Source of the DNA: Thiohalocapsa sp963704155
GTDB taxonomy: Bacteria; Pseudomonadota; Gammaproteobacteria; Chromatiales; Chromatiaceae
Assembly (NCBI GenBank): GCA_963704155.1
Contig: CAVPHF010000019.1
Coordinates: 1-64,000 of the forward strand
Reading direction: 5' to 3'
DNA: 64,000 nucleotides
Shown: positions 41,055-50,169 of the stretch, one piece after another
Numbering within the stretch: position 1 is the stretch's first letter
How the letters are laid out: each line of letters begins with the position of its first letter
Notes under the pieces: generated by a model
Told to the model about the DNA's origin: nothing
The model's input: the letters and a program-made list of their open reading frames with translations, nothing else
Databases searched by the model: none
Program-made: the position numbers and the translations under genes

Positions 41055-44000
41055 TTAAGCCACGTTGACACCAAAACTCATGCCGGGCTTGCCCTGGTTC
41101 CAGCGTTCCAGCTCGGTCATCAACATGCCGATGTGCGCGTGTTCCTCGGCACGCAGTATCTTCAACACCTTGCGCTCCTCCGACCCATGCGCGGCCACGG
41201 CAAGCCGGGCATCCACCTTCTCCAGCGCCCGCTGCTCAAAGGCGATTGCGAGTCGCAGCAGATTGAGCGGGTCCTCGGGATGTTGCTCTACATGGGCGAA
41301 CTGGGCCGCACGTGTGAGACGAATCTCGGCCGAGTCGTCCGGCGGCGTCGTGTGGAAGCGCTTGGCCAAGGTTTGCATCTGGGTATGCTCGAGCTCGGCG
41401 AAATGGTTGAACATGGCGCGCAGCACCGGGTCTTCCGCCTTGGTGGCGGCGCGGGTATAGAAGGCGTGCGCACCGAGTTGGATCTCGAAGGCCGCGCGGA
41501 TCGTGGCGATCGCCTGCGCATTCTCCAGCGGTTCCGGCTCGACCATGGCGAGCTTGCCGCCGCAGAGACTGCATCGCCCGTAGGGCATGGCAATCCCCTC
41601 GCTGATCTTGCCGCAATCGCCGCACTCCCAATGGACCGTTTGATCGCCGAGATGGATCCGGGACGACTGCTCCGCGAAGCGGTGCTCGGCCTCCAGCACC
41701 CGGCCGATCGCCTCTGCCGGCGGCTCCGGCAGATTCGGTAGCGGGTGGGGCGGCATATAGGCGTCCACCTGTTCTCGCGTCGGCGGCCAGCTAGCGCGAT
41801 CTCCCGATAACCAGCAGGCCATGGCGCGAGCGGCGCGGCGCCCGGCGCCCATCGCGAGGATGACTGTCGCGCCGCCGGTGACGATGTCGCCGCCGGCGAA
41901 GACGCCACGCTTGGCGGTGGTCTGCAGTTTGTCGTCGGCGACGACATTGCCCCACTGGTTGCAGTCCAGATCGGGCGTGGTTTCGGGAATGATCGGATTC
42001 GCCTGGGTACCCAAGGCGATGATCACGGTCTCGCAGTCGATCTCGCTGATCTCGCCGGTGCCGACCGGTCTGCGGCGCCCGCGCTCGTCGGGCTCTCCGA
42101 GTTCCATGCGTTCGACGCGCAGGCCGGTGACGTCGCCTTGGTCGTTGGTCAGCACGGCCTTGGGCGAATGCAGGAAAAAGAACTCGATGCCTTCCTCCTT
42201 CGCGTGGCGCATTTCTTCGAGCCGGGCGGGGGCTTCGGCCTCGGTGCGCCGATAGACGCAGCGCACACGCGGCACGCCCAGGCGCTTTGCCACGCGCAGG
42301 CAGTCCATGGCGGTGTTTCCCGCCCCGATCACCACGACGCTGTCACCGAGCGCGACGGGCGTGTCTCTGTAGGGAAACTGGTTGCCTCCCATGAGGTTGA
42401 CGCGGGTCAAAAACTCGTTGGCCGAGTAGACCTGTCCGGCCGATTCCCCCGGAATGTTGAGAAAGCTGGGCGCCCCGGCGCCAACGCCAAGAAACACGGC
42501 GTCGAAGCTCCGCTCGCCAAGCAACTGCTCGACGGTGAAGGTCTTGCCGACGACCTTGTTGGTCTCGAATTGCACGCCCATGTCGCGCAGGACCTGGACC
42601 TCGCGGTCGATGATGTCGCGCGGTAGGCGGAACGGCGGAATGCCGTATTGCAGCACGCCGCCGATGACGTGCAGTGCCTCAAACACGGTTACCTCAGCGC
42701 CGCACCGCACCAGATCCGCAGCGGCGGCGAGTCCGGCTGGACCCGAGCCGACGATGGCGACCCGGCCGAGGCTACGTTCGAACCTTGCTCGCTGCAGTAT
42801 CTTGGGCTTGGCGTTGTCGCCGACGAAGCGCTCCAGGCGACCGATGGCGACCGGTTCCATCTTGGCAATCAGCACGCATTGGCTCTCGCACTGGCTCTCC
42901 TGCGGGCAGACGCGACCGCAGATCGAGGGAAATAGGTTGTTCTCACTGATGACATCGCGCGCACCGTCGATGTCACGAACCAGCAGGTGGCGGATGAAGC
43001 GAGGGATGTCGATCTGTACCGGGCACCCGGCGATGCAAGTGGGGTTCTTGCATTGGATACAGCGCTCGGCTTCCTCCATGGCGTCTTCGACCGCGAAGCC
43101 CAGGTTGACCTCCTTGAAGTGTCTGACTCGGCTGGCGGCGGGACGTTCGGGCATCGGCACCTGAGTCGGTAGCAGCGTCTTCAGCTTCTTGTAACTGCGC
43201 TTCTCCTCCTCGAACAACAGGCGCTCGATATCGCAGACGTGCGTATAGTCCTCGTTGGCCTTGGCCTCCTGCGCCTTGAACCGGCGTTGGCGGGCGATCA
43301 GCTCGTCGAAGTCCACCTCGTGCGCGTCGAAATCCGGGCCTTCGACGCAAGCAAAGCGCACCTTGTTGCCAACCGTCACGCGACAGGAACCGCACATGCC
43401 GGTGCCGTCGACCATGATGGCGTTCAGCGAGACCATGGTCTTGACGGCGAAGGGGCGCGTGGTCTTGCTGCAGGCGTGCATCATCGGCAACGGGCCGATC
43501 GCGATCGCCAGATCGGGCTTGTCGTTTTGCAGCAGTTCCAGCAGGGCGTCGGTGACGAAGCCCTTGCGCCCGAAGCTGCCGTCGTCGGTGCAGACGATCA
43601 GATCGTCGGCGTACTCGCGAAAACGCTCGAGCCAGAACATCAGGTCCCGATTGCGGAAGCCGACGATGGCGGTGACGCGGTTGCCGGCCTCCTTGAAGGC
43701 GCGCAGTTGCGGGTAGATGGGCGCGATGCCGAGCCCGCCGCCTACCAAGACGACATGACCGACCTTCGAGATGTGCTGTGGCCGACCGACAGGGCCGACG
43801 AAATCCTTGAAGTAGTCGCCATCCTTGTAATGGGTCATCATTTCCTTTGTCGATTTTCCCAGCGCCTGTATCACCATGGTGATGGTGCCGGCCTCTCGGT
43901 CATAGTCTGCAACCGTAAGCGGAATGCGCTCGCTCCCCTCGTGCAGACGCAGCATGACGAACTGGCCGGGTTGGGCTGCGCGCGCAATATCCATGGCTTC

Positions 44001-44057
44001 GACGTCCCATTGGAATACGACATCGGACAAGCGTTCGCTGTGTGCGATTCGGTACAT
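41055..44057 (-). CDS. NfnAB/SudAB-type flavin-FeS oxidoreductase fused to a rubrerythrin-like di-iron domain
   Basis: One 1000-residue polypeptide with four modules. Residues 1-290 are an NfnA/SudB-type ferredoxin-NADP reductase: FAD motif R44-I-P-L-T, GGGLGIAP (106-113), and a [2Fe-2S] site with DGTG-M-C-G-S-C (Cys 222, 225, 237; the Asp before them is the fourth ligand in Nfn). Residues 300-780 are an NfnB/GltD-type subunit: eight cysteines for two [4Fe-4S] clusters (333, 336, 341, 345; 380, 384, 390, 394), FAD GSGPAG (437) and NAD(P)H GAGNTAMD (578). Residues 808-836 are a rubredoxin-like CxxC...CxxC ribbon (812, 815, 829, 832). Residues 848-990 are a ferritin-like bundle with complete di-iron ligands E858, E888-x-x-H891, E941, E972-x-x-H975. 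AGGAGG precedes the ATG. The first two modules are known electron-bifurcating NAD(P)H/ferredoxin enzymes. That the third and fourth reduce peroxide or store iron is inference. Confidence 0.9.
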   Translation of the reverse strand: MYRIAHSERLSDVVFQWDVEAMDIARAAQPGQFVMLRLHEGSERIPLTVADYDREAGTITMVIQALGKSTKEMMTHYKDGDYFKDFVGPVGRPQHISKVGHVVLVGGGLGIAPIYPQLRAFKEAGNRVTAIVGFRNRDLMFWLERFREYADDLIVCTDDGSFGRKGFVTDALLELLQNDKPDLAIAIGPLPMMHACSKTTRPFAVKTMVSLNAIMVDGTGMCGSCRVTVGNKVRFACVEGPDFDAHEVDFDELIARQRRFKAQEAKANEDYTHVCDIERLLFEEEKRSYKKLKTLLPTQVPMPERPAASRVRHFKEVNLGFAVEDAMEEAERCIQCKNPTCIAGCPVQIDIPRFIRHLLVRDIDGARDVISENNLFPSICGRVCPQESQCESQCVLIAKMEPVAIGRLERFVGDNAKPKILQRARFERSLGRVAIVGSGPAGLAAAADLVRCGAEVTVFEALHVIGGVLQYGIPPFRLPRDIIDREVQVLRDMGVQFETNKVVGKTFTVEQLLGERSFDAVFLGVGAGAPSFLNIPGESAGQVYSANEFLTRVNLMGGNQFPYRDTPVALGDSVVVIGAGNTAMDCLRVAKRLGVPRVRCVYRRTEAEAPARLEEMRHAKEEGIEFFFLHSPKAVLTNDQGDVTGLRVERMELGEPDERGRRRPVGTGEISEIDCETVIIALGTQANPIIPETTPDLDCNQWGNVVADDKLQTTAKRGVFAGGDIVTGGATVILAMGAGRRAARAMACWLSGDRASWPPTREQVDAYMPPHPLPNLPEPPAEAIGRVLEAEHRFAEQSSRIHLGDQTVHWECGDCGKISEGIAMPYGRCSLCGGKLAMVEPEPLENAQAIATIRAAFEIQLGAHAFYTRAATKAEDPVLRAMFNHFAELEHTQMQTLAKRFHTTPPDDSAEIRLTRAAQFAHVEQHPEDPLNLLRLAIAFEQRALEKVDARLAVAAHGSEERKVLKILRAEEHAHIGMLMTELERWNQGKPGMSFGVNVA

Positions 44058-44359
44058 AACGAGTTCCTCCTGTTGGTCTTGCCGATCCCGGCAGAACCTC
44101 TCTAGTGATTTTTGGGTAATGGCCTGAAGCAGCGCTTCAGTTGATCTTTTTGTTCGTCAGTTTCTCGGTCTTTGCCGCCTGCGCCTCAAAGACCTGCATG
44201 GACCCAGCGCGCACGCCTTACAAGGCCCCGACAAGGCGATCTTGATTCAGAAAGAGGTCCACCTCCGGCAACTGGCGCGGCAGGTTGGGAAAGCGATTGA
44301 GGTCTTTGCAAAGAGCACAGTTGGCGATCGCTTGTCTTGGTCCTGGTGATCGCGCGTCA
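44058..44359. other. Interval between the fusion gene and radC
   Basis: About 300 bases. CTGAAGC (44124-44130) and GCTTCAG (44134-44140) form a small hairpin. It is followed on the plus strand by TTGATCTTTTT, but no plus-strand gene ends there. The fusion gene's ribosome site (AGGAGG at 44071-44066) lies at the left end. No gene was seen. Confidence 0.4.
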
Positions 44360-45034
44360 TCAAAGTAAGCCGCGCTCCGCCAGCGAGGTGCCCTCGCCCT
44401 CGCCGATAATGATGTGATCGAGCACCCGGACCTCGACCAGATCGAGGGCGTCTTTCAACCGCTGGGTGATGCGCAGGTCCGCCTGGCTCGGCTCGGCGAC
44501 GCCGGACGGATGGTTGTGCGCGAGGATCACCGCTGCGGCGTTCCAATGCAATGCCTCGCGCACAACTTCGCGCGGATGCACGCTGGCTCCGTCGATGGTG
44601 CCGCGAAAGATCTCCTTGTACTGGATGACGCGGTGGCGGTTGTCCAGGAACAGGCAGGCGAACACTTCATGCGGGTAAGCACGCAGCCGGGACTTGAGGT
44701 ATTGGCGCGTCCTGTCGGGGCTGGTCAGCACGTCGCGGCCTGTGATCTCGTCCCCTAGATAACGTCGGCTCATCTCCAGCACGGCCTGCAACTGTGCGTA
44801 CTTGGCCTTGCCGAGTCCCTTCGCTGTGCAGAAGGCCGTCTCGCTGGCGGAGAGCAGGCCAATCAGTCCGCCGAAATCGGCAAGCAGTTCGCGCGCCAGA
44901 TCGACCGCGCTCTTGCCGGCGACGCCGGTGCGCAGAAAGATGGCGAGGAGTTCCGGGTTGCTCAGCGCGCTTGCGCCAAGTCGTAATAGTTTTTCCCGCG
45001 GGCGGTCTTCTTCTGGCCAGTCTGAGATCGACAT
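44360..45034 (-). CDS. radC: RadC/JAMM-family protein
   Basis: 224 residues. The N-terminal helix-hairpin-helix region (LLRLGASALSNPELLAIFLR and AKGLGKAKYAQLQAVLEMSR) precedes a JAMM domain with LILAHNHPSGVAEPSQAD, residues 'HNHPSG...S..D' intact. Despite the old name, RadC's repair role is unproven; the JAMM fold suggests a metal-dependent hydrolase. The ATG at 45034 has GGGGAG five to six bases upstream; the longer frame to 45178 does not. It is divergent from coaBC with about 150 bases between, a very common arrangement in gammaproteobacteria. Confidence 0.92.
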   Translation of the reverse strand: MSISDWPEEDRPREKLLRLGASALSNPELLAIFLRTGVAGKSAVDLARELLADFGGLIGLLSASETAFCTAKGLGKAKYAQLQAVLEMSRRYLGDEITGRDVLTSPDRTRQYLKSRLRAYPHEVFACLFLDNRHRVIQYKEIFRGTIDGASVHPREVVREALHWNAAAVILAHNHPSGVAEPSQADLRITQRLKDALDLVEVRVLDHIIIGEGEGTSLAERGLL

Positions 45035-45184
45035 CGTGTCTCCCCTGTCGTTGACGACCTGGTTCCGGTCTCCGCGCTGTCGAGAATACGTCAGCTCGCC
45101 AGTGTGGCCAAGCCCGCGGCTGGAGCGGAAGTTTGCGTTAGAATGCGCGGGAAAAGGTTGTGTTCGCAAAAGTCCCAATTAGGT

Positions 45185-46408
45185 ATGGCATTGGCAGTGT
45201 CGTCGCCAAAGAAAATCGTGCTCGGTGTCAGCGGCGGTATCGCCGCCTACAAGACTCCAGATTTGGTGCGCCGGCTTGCTGAGCGCGGGGTCGAGGTGCA
45301 GGTGGTGCTGACGCGTGCCGCGGCCTCGTTCGTGACGCCGCTTTCGCTGCAGGCCGTGTCCGGTCGGGCCGTACGCAGCGACTTGCTCGACCCGGCGGCC
45401 GAGGCCGGCATGGACCATATCGAGCTCGCGCGCTGGCCTGATGCGATCCTGCTGGCACCGGCGAGTGCGCATCTGATCGCGCGCCTCGCGCACGGTCTGG
45501 CCGATGATCTACTCACGACGCTGGTGTTGGCGTCGACCGCGCCCTTGTGGCTTGCTCCGGCGATGAACCACCGGATGTGGCTGCACCCCGCCACCCAGGC
45601 AAATCTGTCGCTGTTGCTCGAGCGCGGCTGCAGTCTGCTCGGACCGGACAGCGGCGCGCAGGCGTGCGGCGAGACCGGGCCCGGCCGGCTGCTGTCGCCC
45701 GAGGAGATTGTCGCGCGGCTTTGTGGCCCGTTCGCCCGAGCAACTGCCGAGCCGCTGCTCGGACGGCGCGTCCTGATGACCGCCGGCCCCACCCTTGAGG
45801 CGATCGATCCGGTGCGGTTCATCGGCAACCGCAGCTCCGGCAAGATGGGGTATGCGCTGGCCGCGGCCTTGGCCGATCTGGGCGCAAGGGTGGCGCTGGT
45901 GTCTGGGCCGACGGCACTGTCCTGTCCGTGCGGGGTGGAGCGAATCGACGTCGAGTCCGCACGCCAGATGCATGACGCCGTGATGGCGCGTGTGGCGACC
46001 TGCGATATCTTCGTTGGTGCCGCCGCCGTGGCCGATTATCGGCCGAGCGCGCCGGCCTCGGCCAAGATCAAGAAGCAGCCCGTCGATCTGACGCTGACGC
46101 TGACGCCGAATCGCGATATCTTGGCCGATGTCGCCGCTTTGCCCGAGCCGCCCTTCACGGTGGGGTTCGCGGCCGAGACCGAGGATGTCGAGACCTATGC
46201 GGCCGGCAAGCTGGCGCGTAAGAAGCTTCAGATGATCGCCGCCAACCATGTCGGCGCCGCGCGGGGCGGCTTCGAGTCCGATGAAAACGCGTTGGTCGTG
46301 CTCTGGCGCGGCGGCCAGCGCGCCTTGCCGATGATGCCGAAGGCACGCCTCGGGATCGAACTCGCCAATCTGATCTCGGAGCGTTATGCAGCATCGGTTG
46401 CAGGTTAA
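45185..46408 (+). CDS. coaBC: Bifunctional phosphopantothenoylcysteine decarboxylase/synthetase
   Basis: 407 residues. The N-terminal flavoprotein CoaC domain has IVLGVSGGIAAYKTPDLVRR and ILLAPASAHLIARLAHGLAD, with the LAPAMNHRMW segment near the substrate site. The C-terminal CoaB domain has RRVLMTAGPTLEAIDPVRFI, NRSSGKMGYALAAALADLGA, VGAAAVADYRPSAP, then VGFAAETED and KKLQMIAANH. It makes 4'-phosphopantetheine from 4'-phosphopantothenate and cysteine, using CTP, on the way to coenzyme A. The ATG at 45185 fits the family start. Its 3' end overlaps dut by 23 bases. Confidence 0.95.
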   Translation: MALAVSSPKKIVLGVSGGIAAYKTPDLVRRLAERGVEVQVVLTRAAASFVTPLSLQAVSGRAVRSDLLDPAAEAGMDHIELARWPDAILLAPASAHLIARLAHGLADDLLTTLVLASTAPLWLAPAMNHRMWLHPATQANLSLLLERGCSLLGPDSGAQACGETGPGRLLSPEEIVARLCGPFARATAEPLLGRRVLMTAGPTLEAIDPVRFIGNRSSGKMGYALAAALADLGARVALVSGPTALSCPCGVERIDVESARQMHDAVMARVATCDIFVGAAAVADYRPSAPASAKIKKQPVDLTLTLTPNRDILADVAALPEPPFTVGFAAETEDVETYAAGKLARKKLQMIAANHVGAARGGFESDENALVVLWRGGQRALPMMPKARLGIELANLISERYAASVAG

Positions 46409-46844
46409 GGTCCTCGACGCGCGTCTCGGCGCGGCATTTCCAATGCCGAGCTATGCGACCAACGGCGCGGCCGGGCTCGACCTGCGCGCGATGCTGCCGC
46501 AGGCGTTGGAGCTGGCACCGGGCGCGGCCGAGCTGATCCCGACCGGAATGGCGATTCATATCGCCGAGCCCGGTCTCGCGGCCGTGATCCTGCCGCGCTC
46601 CGGATTGGGCCACAGACACGGTATCGTGCTCGGTAATCTGGTCGGCCTGATCGACTCCGACTACCAGGGCCAGTTGTTCGTCTCATGCTGGAATCGCGGA
46701 CAGGCGCCGTTCCTGATCGAGGTCGGCGAGCGCATTGCGCAGATGGTGCTGGTGCCTGTCGTTCAAGCGGAGCTGGAGATCGTCGATGATTTCGTGTCCA
46801 GCGAACGCGGGTCGGGCGGTTTCGGTCACAGCGGTCGACTCTAG
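46386..46844 (+). CDS. dut: dUTP diphosphatase
   Basis: 152 residues, trimeric dUTPase fold: motif 1 AAGLDLRAML, motif 2 PRSGLGHRHGIVLGN, motif 3 GLIDSDYQGQLFVSCWN, motif 4 GERIAQMVLVPV and C-terminal motif 5 ERGSGGFGHSG, the last part binding the nucleotide phosphates. Motif 5 has H-S-G where many have S-T-G. It removes pyrophosphate from dUTP to keep uracil out of DNA and to feed thymidylate synthesis. The ATG lies inside the coaBC end (23-base overlap), and the next gene starts at a GTG overlapping this stop by one base, so the three are translationally coupled. Confidence 0.95.
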   Translation: MQHRLQVKVLDARLGAAFPMPSYATNGAAGLDLRAMLPQALELAPGAAELIPTGMAIHIAEPGLAAVILPRSGLGHRHGIVLGNLVGLIDSDYQGQLFVSCWNRGQAPFLIEVGERIAQMVLVPVVQAELEIVDDFVSSERGSGGFGHSGRL

Positions 46845-49201
46845 TGGGCGTCTATTGGCGAGTCGCCTACGTCGGCGCCGCTGTGATCCTACTGGCGGCT
46901 CTGGTGGCGGTTACGCTGCTGTTCGAGGCCAATGACAAAGAATTGGTCCGCAGGCAGCTCGGGGTCTCGTCACGACTCCTTGCCGATGAGCTTGAGAGCC
47001 GCGCGGGCGCGGTGCACGCTCAGCTGGAGCGTTGGCGCACCGACGCGCGGCTGCGTGACCTGTTGTTGAATGGCGGGCACGAGCGGATGCTCGCCGTCTC
47101 GAGCGAGCTGACGCGCGAGATCCCGGGGGCGCTCGAGGTCATCCTGCTGGAGCGCGAGGATGCTGTTCGAGGTGCTGGTGCTGCTCGGCGTCTCAGCCAT
47201 GCTGGCGTCGATATGGCGCGGCAGGTCGCCGAGACGGGCGAGACGGCCGTGCTGCAGGCGCACCGTGTTCGTCAGCCAGATGCGCACCTGGCCATGGCCG
47301 GGCCCGTGCTGGATGCGCTCGGCGAGCGTCCAATCGGCGTTGTTCACGTCTTGCTGCCGCTTTCCATGCTCCCCGCGTCCGGTGGCGCCGATCTCGGTGA
47401 TGCTCGGTTCCGATTCTGGCAACGGGTCGGCGGTGCGCTGGTTCCAATCGGGAGCGGCGGCGTCGGCGAGCCCTCGCCCGCGGCGGTGTCGGCCGACCTG
47501 CCTGTCGCGGGAACTCAGCTGACGCTGTCTGCCTCGGCCGAGCCGCGGTCGTTATTCTCCGCCGCGCTCTTGCCTTGGCTCATCGGCATCTATCTGCTGG
47601 CGCTACTGCTGCTCGCGGTCTTGTTCGCGCTTGTTTCCCGGTCCCTGGAGCGCGCCCTTGCGTCGCTCCGGTCGTCACCCGCCGCGCGTGTAAGGAGTCG
47701 CGGCAAGGCCGTTGCCCGATCACGTGCCGCGCGTCCGTCCGCAGACCACCAGGGCGCCGAGGGCAGCATCGAGGGGAGCGCCCATGGCCAGGCCGTTTCC
47801 GGACCGCGAGCCGGTTCGGGCACCGCTGTCCCGGCGCACATCTTCCGTGCCTACGATATCCGTGGACTGGTCGGCAGCGAGATCGATAGCGGGGTGATGC
47901 GCGCCCTCGGCATGGCGCTCGGCACTGAGGTTCGTGCCCAAGGGGAAGCTTCTTGCATCGTTGCTCGGGATCAGCGCCCGTCGAGCGAATCCTATGCACA
48001 GGCGCTGGTGGATGGTCTTCGCGCCAGCGGTTGCGATGTCGTCGATCTCGGTCTGGCGCCGGTCCCGGTGCTCTACTTCGGCGCATGGCAGCAAGGTGAT
48101 TGTGCCGCGGCCATGGTCACGGCGAGCCATAACCCGGCCGCCTATAACGGACTCAAGGTCGTGCTGTCCGGGCGTTCGGCAAGTGAGGCGCAGATACAGG
48201 CTTTGCTCCGGCGCATCGAGCGCGGCGATTGCAGCCAGGGCGCCGGCGCCTACCAGGCGCACTCGATCATGGAGCGCTACGTCGCCGACATGGCGCGCGA
48301 TGTCGTGGTCGGTCGGCCGATCAAGGTCGCGATCGATTGCGGCCATGCCACCGCCGCGCTGCTGGCGCCGAGACTGTATCGGGCGCTCGGCTGCGAGGTC
48401 ATCGAGCTCGACTGCGATCTGGATCCGGAGCAGGCCGATCGCTCGATGCCCGATCCGTCGCGACCGCAGAATCTGGAAGCACTCGGCGACGCCGTCGTCG
48501 GTGCCGGTGCGGACCTGGGGCTGGCGTTCGACGCCGACGGCGACCGCCTCGGCGTCGTCGACGCGCGTGGCCGGTTCATCGCCGCTGATCGCCTGCTCAT
48601 GCTGTTTGCGGCCGATGCGCTCGCACAGCGCCCCGGCAGCGCGATCGTCTACGATGTAAAGTGCAGTCACCACCTCGGCCGCGAGATCCTGCGCCTTGGC
48701 GGTCGGCCGGTGATGTGCCGCTCGGGCCACAGTTTCCTGAAGCAGCAGATGCACGAACTCGGCGCACCGCTGGCCGGTGAGCTGACCGGGCACATCGTCT
48801 TCCGTGACCGCTGGAGCGGCTTCGATGACGCCTTCTATGCCGGCGCCCGTCTGCTCGAGATCCTTGCGCTCGACCCGCGACCAAGCGATGAGATCTTCGC
48901 GGAACTGCCGCTCGGTATTGCCACCCCGGAGCTCGTCCTGCCGCTGCCGAACGGCGCCGACCGGCCGCTGATGCAGGCCTTGCTCGACGCGGCCGACCGC
49001 CTGGAGGGTGTGCGCATCAACCGCACCGACGGGCTGCGTGCCGAATTCGAGCGCGGTTGGGGTCTGGTGCGCGCTTCGAACACGCAGTCGGGGCTGGTGT
49101 TTCGCTTCGAGGGTGATGATCAGGCGTCCTTGGACAGGATTCAGACGCTGTTCCGGCGCATGATGGAGCGGGTCTCACCCGATCTCAGCCTTCCGTTTTG
49201 A
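46844..49201 (+). CDS. algC: Phosphomannomutase/phosphoglucomutase with N-terminal membrane sensor-like extension
   Basis: 785 residues, far longer than the about 460 of the bare enzyme. Residues about 7-28 and 242-265 are membrane helices enclosing a periplasmic region of about 210 residues. A basic linker rich in Arg and Ala follows. The catalytic PMM/PGM domain begins near residue 330 (IFRAYDIRGL) and has the phosphoserine loop TASHNP (Ser 428), metal loop DADGDRLG (563-570), sugar loop GELTGH and phosphate loop near the end. AlgC makes mannose-1-P and glucose-1-P for polysaccharide and lipopolysaccharide. I recall long AlgC forms in Pseudomonas too. The GTG start overlaps the dut stop (TAGTG); the gene order is as in Pseudomonas. 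Confidence 0.9.
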   Translation: MGVYWRVAYVGAAVILLAALVAVTLLFEANDKELVRRQLGVSSRLLADELESRAGAVHAQLERWRTDARLRDLLLNGGHERMLAVSSELTREIPGALEVILLEREDAVRGAGAARRLSHAGVDMARQVAETGETAVLQAHRVRQPDAHLAMAGPVLDALGERPIGVVHVLLPLSMLPASGGADLGDARFRFWQRVGGALVPIGSGGVGEPSPAAVSADLPVAGTQLTLSASAEPRSLFSAALLPWLIGIYLLALLLLAVLFALVSRSLERALASLRSSPAARVRSRGKAVARSRAARPSADHQGAEGSIEGSAHGQAVSGPRAGSGTAVPAHIFRAYDIRGLVGSEIDSGVMRALGMALGTEVRAQGEASCIVARDQRPSSESYAQALVDGLRASGCDVVDLGLAPVPVLYFGAWQQGDCAAAMVTASHNPAAYNGLKVVLSGRSASEAQIQALLRRIERGDCSQGAGAYQAHSIMERYVADMARDVVVGRPIKVAIDCGHATAALLAPRLYRALGCEVIELDCDLDPEQADRSMPDPSRPQNLEALGDAVVGAGADLGLAFDADGDRLGVVDARGRFIAADRLLMLFAADALAQRPGSAIVYDVKCSHHLGREILRLGGRPVMCRSGHSFLKQQMHELGAPLAGELTGHIVFRDRWSGFDDAFYAGARLLEILALDPRPSDEIFAELPLGIATPELVLPLPNGADRPLMQALLDAADRLEGVRINRTDGLRAEFERGWGLVRASNTQSGLVFRFEGDDQASLDRIQTLFRRMMERVSPDLSLPF

Positions 49202-49245
49202 GTGGGGCGGCTCGGCCGTCTCCTAGGTGTCGACGAGGTAAACCA

Positions 49246-50142
49246 ATGTCTCTGCCTGCCGAGCGTGCCCAGAACATCGCGCGCGTCCTAATCGAGGCGC
49301 TGCCCTATATCCGCCGTTTCAGCGGCAAGACCATGGTCATCAAGTATGGCGGCAATGCCATGGTGGACCAGCGTCTTAAAGAAGGCTTCGCGCGCGATGT
49401 GGTGCTGATGAAGCTGGTTGGCCTGAATCCGGTGGTCGTGCACGGCGGCGGCCCGCAAATCGGTGCGCTGCTGGAGCGCCTCGGCAAGGCCAGTGAGTTC
49501 GTACAGGGTATGCGGGTGACCGACAGCGAGACCATGGACGTGGTAGAGATGGTGCTCGGCGGCTTGGTCAACAAAGAGATTGTCACGCTAATCAATCGTC
49601 ACGGCGGCTCGGCCGTCGGTTTGACCGGCAAGGACGGCGATCTCATCCGGGCGCGCAAACTCATGCTGCGCCGCGATGCACCGGAACTCGCTGTGCCCGA
49701 GATCATCGACATTGGACATGTCGGCGAGGTCGATAGCATCGATCCCGAGGTCGTGCACATGTTGGTGGGCGGAAATTTCATCCCTGTGATCGCACCAATT
49801 GGCGTCGGCGCAGACGGTTTTTCCTACAACATCAATGCCGATCTAGTGGCGGGCAAGGTGGCTGAGGTGCTGCGCGCCGAGAAGCTGATCCTGCTGACCA
49901 ATACCGCCGGCCTAATGGACGAGCAGGGCGACTTGATCCGCGACCTGGACGTCGCGCGCGTGAACGCCCTGGTTGACGACGGCGTCATTCATGGCGGCAT
50001 GCTGCCGAAGATCCGCTGTGCGCTGGAGGCCGTTCAGGCGGGTGTCAAGGCCGTTCACATCCTTGACGGCCGGGTGGAGCATGCGGTCATGCTCGATCTG
50101 TTCACGGACGAGGGGGTCGGTACCCTGATTCGATCGCGCTGA
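49246..50142 (+). CDS. argB: N-acetylglutamate kinase
   Basis: 298 residues. Kinase motifs KTMVIKYGGNAMVD, NPVVVHGGGPQIGALLERLG, ADLVAGKVAEVLRAEKLILL and GVIHGGMLPKIRCALEAVQA are in order, with the N-terminal LIEALPYIRRF helix of arginine-sensitive hexameric enzymes. It phosphorylates N-acetylglutamate, the second step of arginine synthesis, and arginine feedback is expected from the N-terminal extension. The ATG at 49246 has GAGG about eight bases upstream and starts MSLPAERAQNIA, as expected; the frame from 49198 is rejected. It lies 44 bases after algC in the same operon and is convergent with the DUF4124 gene. Confidence 0.95.
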   Translation: MSLPAERAQNIARVLIEALPYIRRFSGKTMVIKYGGNAMVDQRLKEGFARDVVLMKLVGLNPVVVHGGGPQIGALLERLGKASEFVQGMRVTDSETMDVVEMVLGGLVNKEIVTLINRHGGSAVGLTGKDGDLIRARKLMLRRDAPELAVPEIIDIGHVGEVDSIDPEVVHMLVGGNFIPVIAPIGVGADGFSYNINADLVAGKVAEVLRAEKLILLTNTAGLMDEQGDLIRDLDVARVNALVDDGVIHGGMLPKIRCALEAVQAGVKAVHILDGRVEHAVMLDLFTDEGVGTLIRSR

Positions 50143-50169
50143 TCCGCTGGGCGCCTCGTCGCTGCTTTC

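Noticed and set aside
44124..44152. Hairpin followed by T's on the plus strand
   Set aside because: No plus-strand gene ends there, and on the minus strand the T-run is missing, so I do not call a terminator.
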